Part shown: positions 1 to 5,165 of the stretch, piece after piece
How positions within the stretch are numbered: the first letter of the stretch is position 1
Layout: every line of letters begins with the position of its first letter
Translations under genes and position numbers: made by a program
Assembly: GCA_020058315.1 (NCBI GenBank)
Contig: JAGVEK010000517.1
Coordinates: 1-5,165, forward strand
DNA: 5,165 nt
Source of the DNA: Candidatus Zixiibacteriota bacterium
GTDB taxonomy: Bacteria; Zixibacteria; MSB-5A5; WJJR01
Direction: 5' to 3'
The notes under the pieces: model-generated
Databases searched by the model: none
Told to the model about the DNA's origin: nothing
Seen by the model: only the letters and a program-made list of their open reading frames with translations

Positions 1-747
1 AAGGGTACCAAAGAAGTCAAGATGGTCATCAAATTTCTGAACGACAAAATGAAAGTAAAAGTGCGCGCCGACTCTGGAATCGGTATCAAACCGATGTCCG
101 TCACCGGCACCCAGCGGCTTGTCCGCAAGGCGATCCAATACGCCATCGATCACAATCGCCCCTCGATCACTCTCGTGCACAAGGGCAACATCATGAAATA
201 CACCGAGGGTGCATTTCGTGACTGGGGATATGCCCTCGCCAAGAAGGAATTCGGCAGCAAGACAATCACCGAGGCCGAGGTGACCGAGAAGTTCGATGGT
301 CAGGTTCCGGCAGGGAAGATTTTGATTAAAGACCGGATCGCGGATTCGATGTTCCAGCAGGTGCTGCTCCGGCCAGATGACTACGAAGTTGTTGTCACAC
401 CCAACCTCAACGGTGACTATCTCTCCGATGCCTGCGCCGCGCAAATCGGCGGTCTGGGCATGGCACCTGGCGCCAACATCGGCGACCACATCGCGCTTTT
501 CGAGGCAACTCACGGCACGGCTCCGAAGTACGCCGACAAAGACATGATCAACCCCTGCTCGGTGATTCTCTCCGCGGTCATGATGCTCGAATACCTGGGC
601 TGGCCGCAGGCCGGACAGATGATCGAGTCTGCGATCGAAAAGACCATCGCCGAGAAGATCGTCACCTACGATCTGGCCCGTCAGATGGAAGGTGCCCAGA
701 AAGTCGGCACCGCTGCCTTCGCGGATCGGATCATCCACAACCTGTAA
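1..747 (+). CDS. icd: NADP-dependent isocitrate dehydrogenase, C-terminal part (5' end outside window)
   Basis: This enzyme oxidatively decarboxylates isocitrate to 2-oxoglutarate in the cytosolic TCA cycle. The frame is open from base 1, so the ATG at 22 is internal; 248 residues are visible, starting near residue 170 of the E. coli enzyme by alignment from memory. Counting from that internal Met, visible landmarks are the catalytic lysine in LVHKGNIMK (K54), the metal-binding aspartates in IKDRIAD (D108) and LNGDYLSD (D132, D136), and the loop ATHGTAPKY. K169 and Y170, plus Y216 and R220 in VTYDLAR, match E. coli K344/Y345/Y391/R395, which contact the NADP 2'-phosphate. NADP rather than NAD use is therefore inferred. 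The end VTYDLARQMEGA...IIHNL aligns with the natural C-terminus, so the 3' end is intact. The regulatory serine (E. coli S113) lies outside the window. No gene follows for 375 bp. Confidence 0.96.
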   Translation, partial: KGTKEVKMVIKFLNDKMKVKVRADSGIGIKPMSVTGTQRLVRKAIQYAIDHNRPSITLVHKGNIMKYTEGAFRDWGYALAKKEFGSKTITEAEVTEKFDGQVPAGKILIKDRIADSMFQQVLLRPDDYEVVVTPNLNGDYLSDACAAQIGGLGMAPGANIGDHIALFEATHGTAPKYADKDMINPCSVILSAVMMLEYLGWPQAGQMIESAIEKTIAEKIVTYDLARQMEGAQKVGTAAFADRIIHNL

Positions 748-778
748 GGACCAAGAACCAGAAATCGGATGCGTGCAG

Positions 779-799
779 GGGCGACCCACGGGGTCGCCC
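779..799. repeat. Palindromic repeat, 9-bp stem with 3-nt loop
   Basis: GGGCGACCC (779-787) and GGGTCGCCC (791-799) are perfect reverse complements around loop ACG. The hairpin begins 31 nt after the icd stop. It is followed by TTCGCG rather than a T-tract, so it is a poor intrinsic terminator on its own. It could still protect the icd mRNA 3' end or act as an interspersed repeat. Confidence 0.7.
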
Positions 800-819
800 T
801 TCGCGCATTCAGTCAGTAG

Positions 820-845
820 GGGCGGCCCTGTGTGGCCGCCCTTTT
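820..845 (+). terminator. Likely icd terminator, also a palindromic repeat
   Basis: GGGCGGCC (820-827) pairs with GGCCGCCC (834-841) around a 6-nt loop, and four T residues follow (842-845). Stem plus short T-run makes this the best intrinsic terminator candidate for icd, 72 nt past its stop. The T-run is short. Resemblance to the hairpin at 779-799 means it may be a repeat copy that doubles as a terminator. Confidence 0.5.
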
Positions 846-914
846 CGATGGTTTACTGCCGTCGCCGCCGTCTTGCCACTCTCTCCTCCTGCGAGGATGA
901 CCAAACGCTGGTGG

Positions 915-933
915 CACGGGCGTCCCGCCCGTG
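915..933. repeat. Palindromic repeat, 8-bp stem with 3-nt loop
   Basis: CACGGGCG (915-922) and CGCCCGTG (926-933) are perfect reverse complements around TCC. AATTCTTGTGG follows, without a T-tract. The left half GGCACGGGCG matches the left half of the next repeat (GGCGCGGGCG at 952-961) with one difference, so the two look like family members. Confidence 0.65.
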
Positions 934-948
934 AATTCTTGTGGAAAA

Positions 949-998
949 TGTGGCGCGGGCGCCCTCGCCCGCGCGCAGCCGAGGGCGGCTGCGCCACA
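949..998. repeat. Compound palindrome with an outer stem and two alternative inner hairpins
   Basis: The outer arms TGTGGCGC (949-956) and GCGCCACA (991-998) are perfect reverse complements. Inside, GCGCGGGCG (953-961) pairs with CGCCCGCGC (966-974), and GCGCAGCCG (973-981) pairs with CGGCTGCGC (986-994). The two 9-bp inner stems overlap by two bases and overlap the outer stem. The element can therefore fold as two adjacent hairpins, or, with shortened inner stems, as a three-way junction. No protein-coding signal is seen. Function is unknown. Confidence 0.7.
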
Positions 999-1043
999 TA
1001 CCATTTCAGCCACATGCAATTTCCGGGCAAATCGGCCGGAAGT

Positions 1044-1053
1044 TGCTTATATT
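1044..1053 (+). promoter_or_regulatory. efp: Possible -10 region for efp (weak)
   Basis: TATATT at 1048-1053 lies about 70 nt upstream of the efp start, in the most AT-rich part of the leader. I see no acceptable -35 hexamer at 16-18 bp spacing, so this is only a -10-like match. Confidence 0.25.
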
Positions 1054-1109
1054 AACCGTTTGCCGGTCCCGGACTGATGCATCTCGTCCGCGACACGACA
1101 CCAGACGAT

Positions 1110-1115
1110 GGAGAA
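1110..1115 (+). promoter_or_regulatory. efp: efp ribosome binding site
   Basis: GGAGAA ends 7 nt before the ATG at 1123, a good Shine-Dalgarno match and spacing that supports this start. Confidence 0.7.
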
Positions 1116-1122
1116 TTAACCG

Positions 1123-1686
1123 ATGATTTCGACCAGCGATTTCCGCAAAGGCAAGAAGATCAAACTTGAGGGCGAGCTTTGGGAGATCGTCGATTTCCAG
1201 AACGCCCGCACTGCACAACGCCGCGCGAAAGTCAGCACGAAACTCCGCAGCATCAAGACCGGCCAGGTGCTGGACAGAGTCTTTGCTTCGGGCGAAATGT
1301 TCGAGGAGCCCGAGTTCGAGCAGCGATCGTTCCAATACATGTACACCGATGGCACTGACTGGCATTTCATGGACAACAAGTCCTTCGAACAGATCACCCT
1401 CACTGCCGATCACCTCGAAGGATACACCGATTTCCTGATGGAAAACGCCGACTACCGCATCTCGTTTTTCGAGGGGAATCCGATCTCTCTGGACCTGCCC
1501 TCATCGGTCATCCTCGAGGTCGTGGAAGCCGAGCCCGGCGTGAAAGGCGACTCGGTTTCCAATCTCACCAAGAGTGCCAAGCTCGCCACCGGCCTGCAGG
1601 TCAAAGTCCCGCTCTTCATCAAAGTCGGCGACAAAGTCAAAGTCGACACCCGCAGCAAGGAATACCTCGAGCGCGTGACAGGGTAG
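1123..1686 (+). CDS. efp: Elongation factor P, atypical tip loop
   Basis: EF-P binds ribosomes stalled on consecutive prolines, between the P and E sites, and promotes peptide bond formation. The 187 residues match the usual length and three-domain layout: KOW-like domain I (about 1-62), OB domain II (about 65-127) and OB domain III (about 128-187). Segment 150-169 fits the EF-P family signature exactly (K-x-A-x4-G...VPLF...G). EPGVKGD (137-143) and KVDTRSKEYLERV near the end are also typical. The oddity is the domain I loop. Where E. coli has KPGKGQA with Lys34 modified, this protein has RTAQRRA at residues 29-35, placing Gln32 at the tip. Neither EpmA lysylation nor EarP rhamnosylation at that residue would be possible. 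The gene appears to be its own transcription unit, with a terminator directly after it. Family identity is secure; loss of tip modification is inferred from alignment. Confidence 0.97.
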   Translation: MISTSDFRKGKKIKLEGELWEIVDFQNARTAQRRAKVSTKLRSIKTGQVLDRVFASGEMFEEPEFEQRSFQYMYTDGTDWHFMDNKSFEQITLTADHLEGYTDFLMENADYRISFFEGNPISLDLPSSVILEVVEAEPGVKGDSVSNLTKSAKLATGLQVKVPLFIKVGDKVKVDTRSKEYLERVTG

Positions 1687-1711
1687 AGGTACCCGCGTCG
1701 GCTGTCTTACG

Positions 1712-1742
1712 AACCCGGGACGAAGTGCTTTCCGGGTTTTTT
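1712..1742 (+). terminator. Rho-independent terminator of efp
   Basis: AACCCGGGA (1712-1720) pairs with TTCCGGGTT (1730-1738) with one G-T pair and a 9-nt loop, and the stem runs into a TTTTTT tract (1737-1742). It starts 26 nt after the efp stop. On the opposite strand there is no T-tract, so it would not clearly stop transcripts arriving from the convergent lipoprotein gene. Confidence 0.85.
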
Positions 1743-1800
1743 GTCTTTTGATCTCCCGGGTCGATTCATTCAGAGCCGGCAGTTGCGCTGCGACACCACC

Positions 1801-3054
1801 TCACTGAAGTATTCTAACCCTCATCGACACGCCAGGGTATCGCGATGCCTGCGCCGCAACGATGAACCAATTACCGTGGTATCCCTGGATCTCGAACCGA
1901 TCACCCAATTCCGGGCCGAATATCTGCTTTCCATCCACGGTGCCACAGGCAACCTGGAATCTGCCGTCCGCTCCGGACAAGGATACCACCGACGGAGGAT
2001 CGCCCGGATGATGAACGAGTAATTCTCGCGAACCGGGCTCCACGACCCTGAACCACAGTTCGTCGAGTTGAATGGTCGATTCGCAGGAGAGAATCCACCT
2101 GTCTCCCTCCCGCCTGGGACGGATCAACAGCGTGTCCGTATATGGCGCGTCAAGACTGTCCCCGATGGGGTCTTCACCGGTCACGTCCCGAATCATGACC
2201 CCCAAGTCGGCGCGGGTGAGCGGTTCGCCATCGCCATCGCAGTCGGTTGCAGCGATTTGCTCCGAAGCGCGTTCCGGATCGAAGACCGCGTATCCGGCCT
2301 TGAAGTAGTTCGAGAACAAGACAGCGTCGTGAATCTGGAAAGCGATCCCATTAAGATCAACATCGCCCCGCAGGGGACGCGTGGGATTGTCGATCAGAAT
2401 CGAACCACCTCGGAGTTCCAGTACCGCCGACCGGGTAAGATTAGAACAGGGTATGGTATCGTAACCATCCCGATAGAGTATCTGCCCCAACGAGGTGTCG
2501 GGCACATAGAGCTTCCCATATCCCACGGCGGTCAGTGTATTGTCCTTGCACCCTTGAATACTGAATCCGATCCGGGCAGTCGTCCCTCGGTACTCCATCT
2601 CTCCGGAAGCAAAGAATCTGAGCGTTGCCAGAATGCCCGAAGGGAAGCATTGCGACGCATCAGGTGGCCTGCCATTATTAAGGTCCCGCACCGCAACCAC
2701 CTGCACATTGGCCAGACCGGCTGATGTTAGGGGCTCCGCCGTTCGGGTGCGATATGTGAAGTACTCCCAGTTGGAAATTCCGGGCCCTCTGTCGGCACTG
2801 ATGAACCGGAAGGCATCAGCGTCATAGCAGATCATGAACTCAAACACTGCGAGTGAATCGAGCTTCGGGCCGTCACCCTCGGGCCGAGTCAGCCGGAGAC
2901 TGATGGGAACAATGCCGCCAGGCAAGGCAGTCCCGGTGTCAATTGAGATGATCGCCGCGGGCGTTGCCACTTGCTTCGGCCCCGTTGAACCGGAACACCC
3001 GATGGCCAGCACACCAATGACAGCAACCACTGATACCTTCGAGAAGGACGGCAT
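1801..3054 (-). CDS. Secreted lipoprotein with cohesin-like region and two dockerin-like Ca2+ loops
   Basis: A predicted 417-residue exported lipoprotein of unknown function. The start at 3054 is chosen over an ATG 13 codons upstream (3093) because GGGAGG sits 6 nt before it and the protein then begins with a classic signal: MPSFSK, a hydrophobic stretch, and lipobox AIGC with the lipidated Cys20. Residues about 36-165 (GTALPGGIVPISLRL, then LDSLAVFEFMICYDADAF) resemble the beta-sandwich of cohesin-type domains, a moderate call. Two EF-hand-like loops follow: DVDLNG...D (231-243) and DCDGDG...D (271-283), each followed by a helix-like segment (AVLFSNYF; LGVMIRDVTG), as in dockerin pairs but with 13-residue loops. 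A C-terminal domain (about 305-417) is unrecognised. Seven further cysteines could form disulfides. It is monocistronic, with its own promoter. Carbohydrate or surface-complex roles are possible but unproven. Confidence 0.88.
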   Translation of the reverse strand: MPSFSKVSVVAVIGVLAIGCSGSTGPKQVATPAAIISIDTGTALPGGIVPISLRLTRPEGDGPKLDSLAVFEFMICYDADAFRFISADRGPGISNWEYFTYRTRTAEPLTSAGLANVQVVAVRDLNNGRPPDASQCFPSGILATLRFFASGEMEYRGTTARIGFSIQGCKDNTLTAVGYGKLYVPDTSLGQILYRDGYDTIPCSNLTRSAVLELRGGSILIDNPTRPLRGDVDLNGIAFQIHDAVLFSNYFKAGYAVFDPERASEQIAATDCDGDGEPLTRADLGVMIRDVTGEDPIGDSLDAPYTDTLLIRPRREGDRWILSCESTIQLDELWFRVVEPGSRELLVHHPGDPPSVVSLSGADGRFQVACGTVDGKQIFGPELGDRFEIQGYHGNWFIVAAQASRYPGVSMRVRILQ

Positions 3055-3060
3055 GCGGTA

Positions 3061-3066
3061 CCTCCC
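3061..3066 (-). promoter_or_regulatory. Ribosome binding site that sets the lipoprotein start
   Basis: On the minus strand GGGAGG lies 6 nt before the ATG at 3054. The upstream ATG at 3093 has no comparable site, and using it would put arginine-rich sequence with a Cys ahead of the signal peptide. The inner start is therefore preferred. Confidence 0.75.
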
Positions 3067-3120
3067 GCACCAGCGAAGCGCCAGCCTATCCATTTGACCC
3101 GTCGTAGTCTGCCCTGAAGC

Positions 3121-3148
3121 AAGATATCACTAAACGGTTTCTTGTCAA
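3121..3148 (-). promoter_or_regulatory. Sigma-70-type promoter of the lipoprotein gene
   Basis: On the minus strand a perfect TTGACA (3148-3143) is separated by 16 bp from TATCTT (3126-3121). This predicts a transcript start near 3114 and a leader of about 60 nt before the ATG at 3054. The promoter lies just downstream of the terminator of the preceding minus-strand genes. Confidence 0.65.
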
Positions 3149-3170
3149 GAGGCCGGTACCGCCATGCGGA

Positions 3171-3214
3171 GCAACAAAATTACCCCGCCCCACACAGTGT
3201 GTGAGGGGCGGGGT
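3171..3214 (-). terminator. Strong terminator ending the LysM-sppA-HU-small-protein run
   Basis: A 10-bp perfect stem, ACCCCGCCCC (3182-3191) with GGGGCGGGGT (3205-3214), is extended inward by ACAC/GTGT pairing. On the minus strand it is followed by AATTTTGTTGCT, a T-rich tail. It begins 30 nt past the stop of the small basic gene. The plus-strand side has no T-tract, so it is oriented for minus-strand transcripts. Confidence 0.75.
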
Positions 3215-3244
3215 GCCACTGACCGCTCTTGGGCAGCGCGAGCG

Positions 3245-3340
3245 CTACCTCAGTTTCTTTTTATGACGATCCTTGCGCAGGCGTTTTTTTCGTTTGTGCG
3301 TTTTGATCTTTTGGCGTTTCCGCTTTTTCCCTGAAGGCAT
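3245..3340 (-). CDS. Tiny very basic protein, probable bS22/mS38-type (COX24_C/AURKAIP1) ribosomal peptide
   Basis: A 31-residue protein, MPSGKKRKRQ...HKKKLR, in which 20 residues are Lys or Arg, with no acidic residue except Asp24. The Shine-Dalgarno AGGAGA (3350-3345) precedes the ATG by 4 nt, and the gene starts 33 bp after the HU stop, so cotranscription is likely. The pattern KKRKR...HKRKKR-R-R...KKK resembles short basic proteins annotated in several bacterial phyla as AURKAIP1/COX24-domain proteins. It also aligns reasonably with mycobacterial bS22 around the shared His (His15 here). mS38 is the mitochondrial relative and sits in the small subunit near the decoding region. The ribosomal role is inferred from composition and memory of the family; the reading frame, ribosome site and following terminator are seen directly. 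It is short enough for gene finders to miss. Confidence 0.8.
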   Translation of the reverse strand: MPSGKKRKRQKIKTHKRKKRLRKDRHKKKLR

Positions 3341-3373
3341 TCGGTCTCCTATCCGAACCGGCCGTCACCTTTG

Positions 3374-3661
3374 TTAGCCGACGGCCTGTTTGACAATGAG
3401 GTTCTTGAACTCATTCGAAGGCTTGAATACCGGAACCTTGCGGTCCGGTACCGGCACCTCATCGCCCGTGCGTGGGTTGCGTGCCTTTCGTGCTTTCCGC
3501 AGTTTCACTTTGAAGGTGCCAAAACCGCGAATCTCGATATTCTTGCCCGTCTCGAGACTCGCCTTGACGGCATCCAGAAAAGCATCGACTGTCACGGCCA
3601 CATCGGTGCGTGTCAGGCCGGTCTTTTCGGCGCAAAGCTCCACCAAATCGGCCTTGGTCAT
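3374..3661 (-). CDS. HU-family nucleoid DNA-binding protein
   Basis: A dimeric histone-like protein that bends and compacts DNA. Its 95 residues are about the usual 90 for HU/IHF. An N-terminal two-helix body (MTKADLVELCAEKTGL... to about 40) leads to the signature GFGTF at 46-50. The beta-arm follows with RNP at residues 61-63, exactly where E. coli HU has R61-N62-P63, including the proline that intercalates into DNA. VPVFKPSNEFK then leads into the last helix. The start is firm: AAGGAGG lies 5 nt before the ATG. It sits 89 bp after sppA with no terminator seen between them, and 33 bp before the small basic gene. HU versus an IHF-like homodimer cannot be settled from sequence alone, though arm features favour HU. 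A Cys at residue 10 is unusual but not disruptive. Confidence 0.96.
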   Translation of the reverse strand: MTKADLVELCAEKTGLTRTDVAVTVDAFLDAVKASLETGKNIEIRGFGTFKVKLRKARKARNPRTGDEVPVPDRKVPVFKPSNEFKNLIVKQAVG

Positions 3662-3750
3662 CCTGACCTCCTTATCGCTTCGCTATTCGTTGTCGTATCG
3701 TTATCCCCCTGCCAAATGGTCACTGTTCTATCGCTCATACAACCAATCCG

Positions 3751-4653
3751 TTAACGGTAACGATACTGGAGGGCTGGCGCCGAACCGCTCGTCTCTCCAG
3801 CATACTCAGCCAGCCAGCCGACAAATGTCCGACCCAGGAGATCCAGAACGCCGGTGCGCCGACGGGGGACGATCTTGACTGTCTTGGGCGGTGATTCGAG
3901 TCCGACCATCCTGGCCGCGATATCCAGCGCATCCTGCAGGTCGCCCAGCTCATCAACGAGCTTCATTTCCTTCGCCTGGCGCCCTGTGAAGATTCTCCCG
4001 TCCGCAAATTTCCTGACCGAATCCTTTTCCAGACCCCGCCCCGTGGCGACCGCCTCCACAAATTGATCGTATGTATCGTCGATGACGAACTGAAGGGCCT
4101 CGGATTCCTTCGCCGTCATGGTCCGGGCAATACTGCCGATGTCCTTGTATTCACCACTCTTGACCACCTCGAAACGGACGCCGACTTTTTCGAGCAGCCT
4201 CTCGACAGTAGGAAACTCAAAAATCACGCCGATTGAACCGGTGAGCGTCCCGGGATTTGCAACAATCGTGTCGGCGGCGACGGCGACATACAACCCGCCC
4301 GAAGCGGCCACCGATCCCATCGACACGACCACCTTCTTGCCCTTCTCCCGAACCCGCTGGATCTCATCGTAAATCTCCTGGCTGGCGGCCACGCCACCCC
4401 CGGGAGAGTCGATTCTCAGAACCACGGCCGGAATGGAGGAGTCGTCGGCGAACCGGCGCAATTGTGCGACAATCTCTTCTGATGAACTGATTGTGCCCTT
4501 CAACTCGACGATCGCCACCCGCTTGCCAAAACTGGCAAATTCAACCCCGTCGGAACTGGACAGCCCCCAGATGAAGGCAACAGTCATGAACATGAAGACC
4601 AGGAACGCGGCCCCGATGATAACGCCTATGGTCCAGTCGCGACGACGGCTCAT
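3751..4653 (-). CDS. sppA: Signal peptide peptidase SppA, short (about 36 kDa) type
   Basis: A membrane-anchored serine protease that degrades cleaved signal peptides, with its catalytic domain outside the cytoplasm. Its 300 residues fit the single-domain form, as in Bacillus subtilis, not the duplicated E. coli protein. Arg-rich MSRRRDW is followed by one transmembrane segment (about 10-31). IDSPGGG (81-87) is the oxyanion-region motif, and GSVAASGG carries the nucleophile Ser118. KSGEYKD carries the general base Lys170. The Ser-Lys spacing of 52 equals that of B. subtilis S147/K199, so the dyad is intact. ADGRIFTGRQAKEMKLVDELG (near 217-237) is also characteristic. The gene begins 12 bp after the LysM gene's stop, with only a weak Shine-Dalgarno, which suggests translational coupling. 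The last 35 residues are poorly conserved. Confidence 0.96.
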   Translation of the reverse strand: MSRRRDWTIGVIIGAAFLVFMFMTVAFIWGLSSSDGVEFASFGKRVAIVELKGTISSSEEIVAQLRRFADDSSIPAVVLRIDSPGGGVAASQEIYDEIQRVREKGKKVVVSMGSVAASGGLYVAVAADTIVANPGTLTGSIGVIFEFPTVERLLEKVGVRFEVVKSGEYKDIGSIARTMTAKESEALQFVIDDTYDQFVEAVATGRGLEKDSVRKFADGRIFTGRQAKEMKLVDELGDLQDALDIAARMVGLESPPKTVKIVPRRRTGVLDLLGRTFVGWLAEYAGETSGSAPALQYRYR

Positions 4654-4665
4654 ACCGGCTACAGC

Positions 4666-5165
4666 CTACAGCTTGCGCGGAACCCGAATGCGCTGCCCGA
4701 CGCGGATGTTGTGAGGATCAATGTTTCCATTCGATGCCAGTAACTGGCGCAATCCCAGGCCAAACTTGGCCGCGATCTCGGTCAGCGTATCCCCACGGCG
4801 GATGGTGTACCAGAAGCTGCCCTCGGACTTGTCCTTCGTGCGGCTGCGTCCCGGGATCGTGATTGTCTGCCCCGCCATCAGTTGTTCAGTGGCGCCCATG
4901 CTGTTGGCACGCCGAATGGCGGATGTGGTGGTGCCGAAGCGCTTGGCCAGATCCCAAAGCGTTTCACCTCTTTGGATCGTGTAGCTGTCGCTCCCAGATG
5001 CGGCACGACGCTGGGCTTTTTTGGGCTGGCCTGACGATTGATCATCATCAGCATCGGCGAGTGCGGACCCGCTTCCGGGAATCACCAGCGACTGGCCCAC
5101 CTGGAGACGCTTCTTGGGACCGAGGTTGTTTCTCCGTGCCAGGGCCGTGGTGGAGACGCCATACT
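4666..5165 (-). CDS. LysM-repeat cell-wall protein, C-terminal part (5' end outside window)
   Basis: The frame is open to the window edge, giving 165 residues. A GTG at 5100 is an in-frame valine, not the start, because the sequence before it is already LysM. Three LysM units are seen. One is partial (YGVSTTALARRNN...LQVGQSLVIP). The second is complete (YTIQRGETLWDLAKRFG...AGQTITIP), as is the third (YTIRRGDTLTEIAAKFG...VGQRIRVP), which ends three residues before the stop. Units one and two are joined by a linker rich in Gly/Ser/Asp, then Lys/Arg. LysM binds the N-acetylglucosamine of peptidoglycan, so the protein is presumably in the periplasm or at the wall. The missing N-terminus could be a lytic transglycosylase (MltD-like), an amidase or M23 peptidase, or LysM alone; an MltD-like enzyme is a guess from C-terminal triple LysM. 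The 12-bp gap to sppA implies an operon. Confidence 0.9.
   Translation of the reverse strand, partial: YGVSTTALARRNNLGPKKRLQVGQSLVIPGSGSALADADDDQSSGQPKKAQRRAASGSDSYTIQRGETLWDLAKRFGTTTSAIRRANSMGATEQLMAGQTITIPGRSRTKDKSEGSFWYTIRRGDTLTEIAAKFGLGLRQLLASNGNIDPHNIRVGQRIRVPRKL

Larger units (their letters stand above)
748..1122. other. Gene-free intergenic stretch carrying four GC-rich palindromic repeats
   Basis: No convincing gene lies between icd and efp. The short open frames here have no good ribosome binding site or recognisable protein motif and run through palindromes. The stretch holds hairpins at 779-799, 820-841, 915-933 and 949-998, followed by about 120 bp of more AT-rich sequence that should carry the efp promoter and leader. 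The first two hairpins resemble each other (AGGGGCG...CGCCC), and so do the last two (GGC[A/G]CGGGCG...CGCCCG). This suggests two families of interspersed repeats rather than unrelated terminators. Confidence 0.7.

Noticed and set aside
692..1126. Several overlapping open frames in the icd-efp gap on both strands
   Set aside because: They arise from GC-rich palindromes, have repetitive Arg/Pro-rich translations and lack ribosome binding sites.
2068..2724. A 218-codon plus-strand open frame opposite the lipoprotein gene
   Set aside because: It is antisense to a well-supported lipoprotein gene with a signal peptide and dockerin-like motifs. It has no recognisable motif or ribosome site and looks like a shadow of the minus-strand gene.
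3055..3093. Longer lipoprotein start at ATG 3093
   Set aside because: It lacks a good Shine-Dalgarno and would place 13 Arg-rich residues before an otherwise normal lipoprotein signal. The ATG at 3054 has GGGAGG at 6 nt.
3662..3750. Promoter for HU in the sppA-HU gap
   Set aside because: I tried TTGGCA and TTGGTT as -35 elements on the minus strand, but no acceptable -10 falls at 16-18 bp. A promoter may exist but is not supported by what I see.
3748..3757. Perfect 10-bp palindrome CCGTTAACGG as an operator for HU
   Set aside because: It overlaps the sppA stop codon, is short, and has no second copy or promoter next to it; chance is a sufficient explanation.
3390..3878. A 162-codon plus-strand open frame spanning HU and the end of sppA
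   Set aside because: It runs antisense across two firmly identified genes and their intergenic gap, with low-complexity Ser/Arg-rich translation.
5098..5100. GTG at 5100 as start of the LysM gene
   Set aside because: The in-frame sequence upstream to the window edge continues a LysM repeat (YGVSTTALARRNN), so the gene extends beyond the window.

Overview
The window looks like chromosomal DNA from an uncultivated or poorly sampled Gram-negative-type bacterium. The clearest hint is the 417-residue lipoprotein, which joins a cohesin-like region to two dockerin-like calcium loops (DVDLNG..., DCDGDG...). I associate that arrangement with Zixibacteria and related candidate phyla. The GC-rich palindromic repeats between icd and efp fit the same guess. 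This assignment is inference from memory, not a database result.

Plus strand, left part (1-1748): the C-terminal 248 residues of an NADP-type isocitrate dehydrogenase (icd, cut by the window start) are followed by a 375-bp gene-free stretch. That stretch holds four GC-rich hairpin repeats. Next comes elongation factor P (efp), which closes with a clear intrinsic terminator. This EF-P has a glutamine and an atypical RTAQRRA loop where most bacteria have a modifiable lysine or arginine.

Minus strand, middle part (1801-3148): a single-gene unit encodes a secreted lipoprotein that converges on efp. It has its own well-formed promoter (TTGACA, 16 bp, TATCTT) and a strong Shine-Dalgarno site that fixes the start 13 codons inside the longest open frame.

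Minus strand, right part (3171-5165): four genes lie head to tail. They are the C-terminus of a LysM-repeat cell-wall protein (cut by the window end), the signal peptide peptidase sppA, an HU-family DNA-binding protein, and a 31-codon gene for a very basic peptide resembling the small ribosomal protein family bS22/mS38 (COX24_C/AURKAIP1). A long GC-rich hairpin with a T-rich tail ends this run, just before the lipoprotein promoter.

These are mostly housekeeping genes (TCA cycle, translation, nucleoid, envelope proteolysis and cell wall). I see no CRISPR array, transposase, phage gene or tRNA/rRNA. The points worth following up are the EF-P tip loop, the tiny basic ribosomal-type gene, the intergenic palindrome cluster and the dockerin-like lipoprotein.
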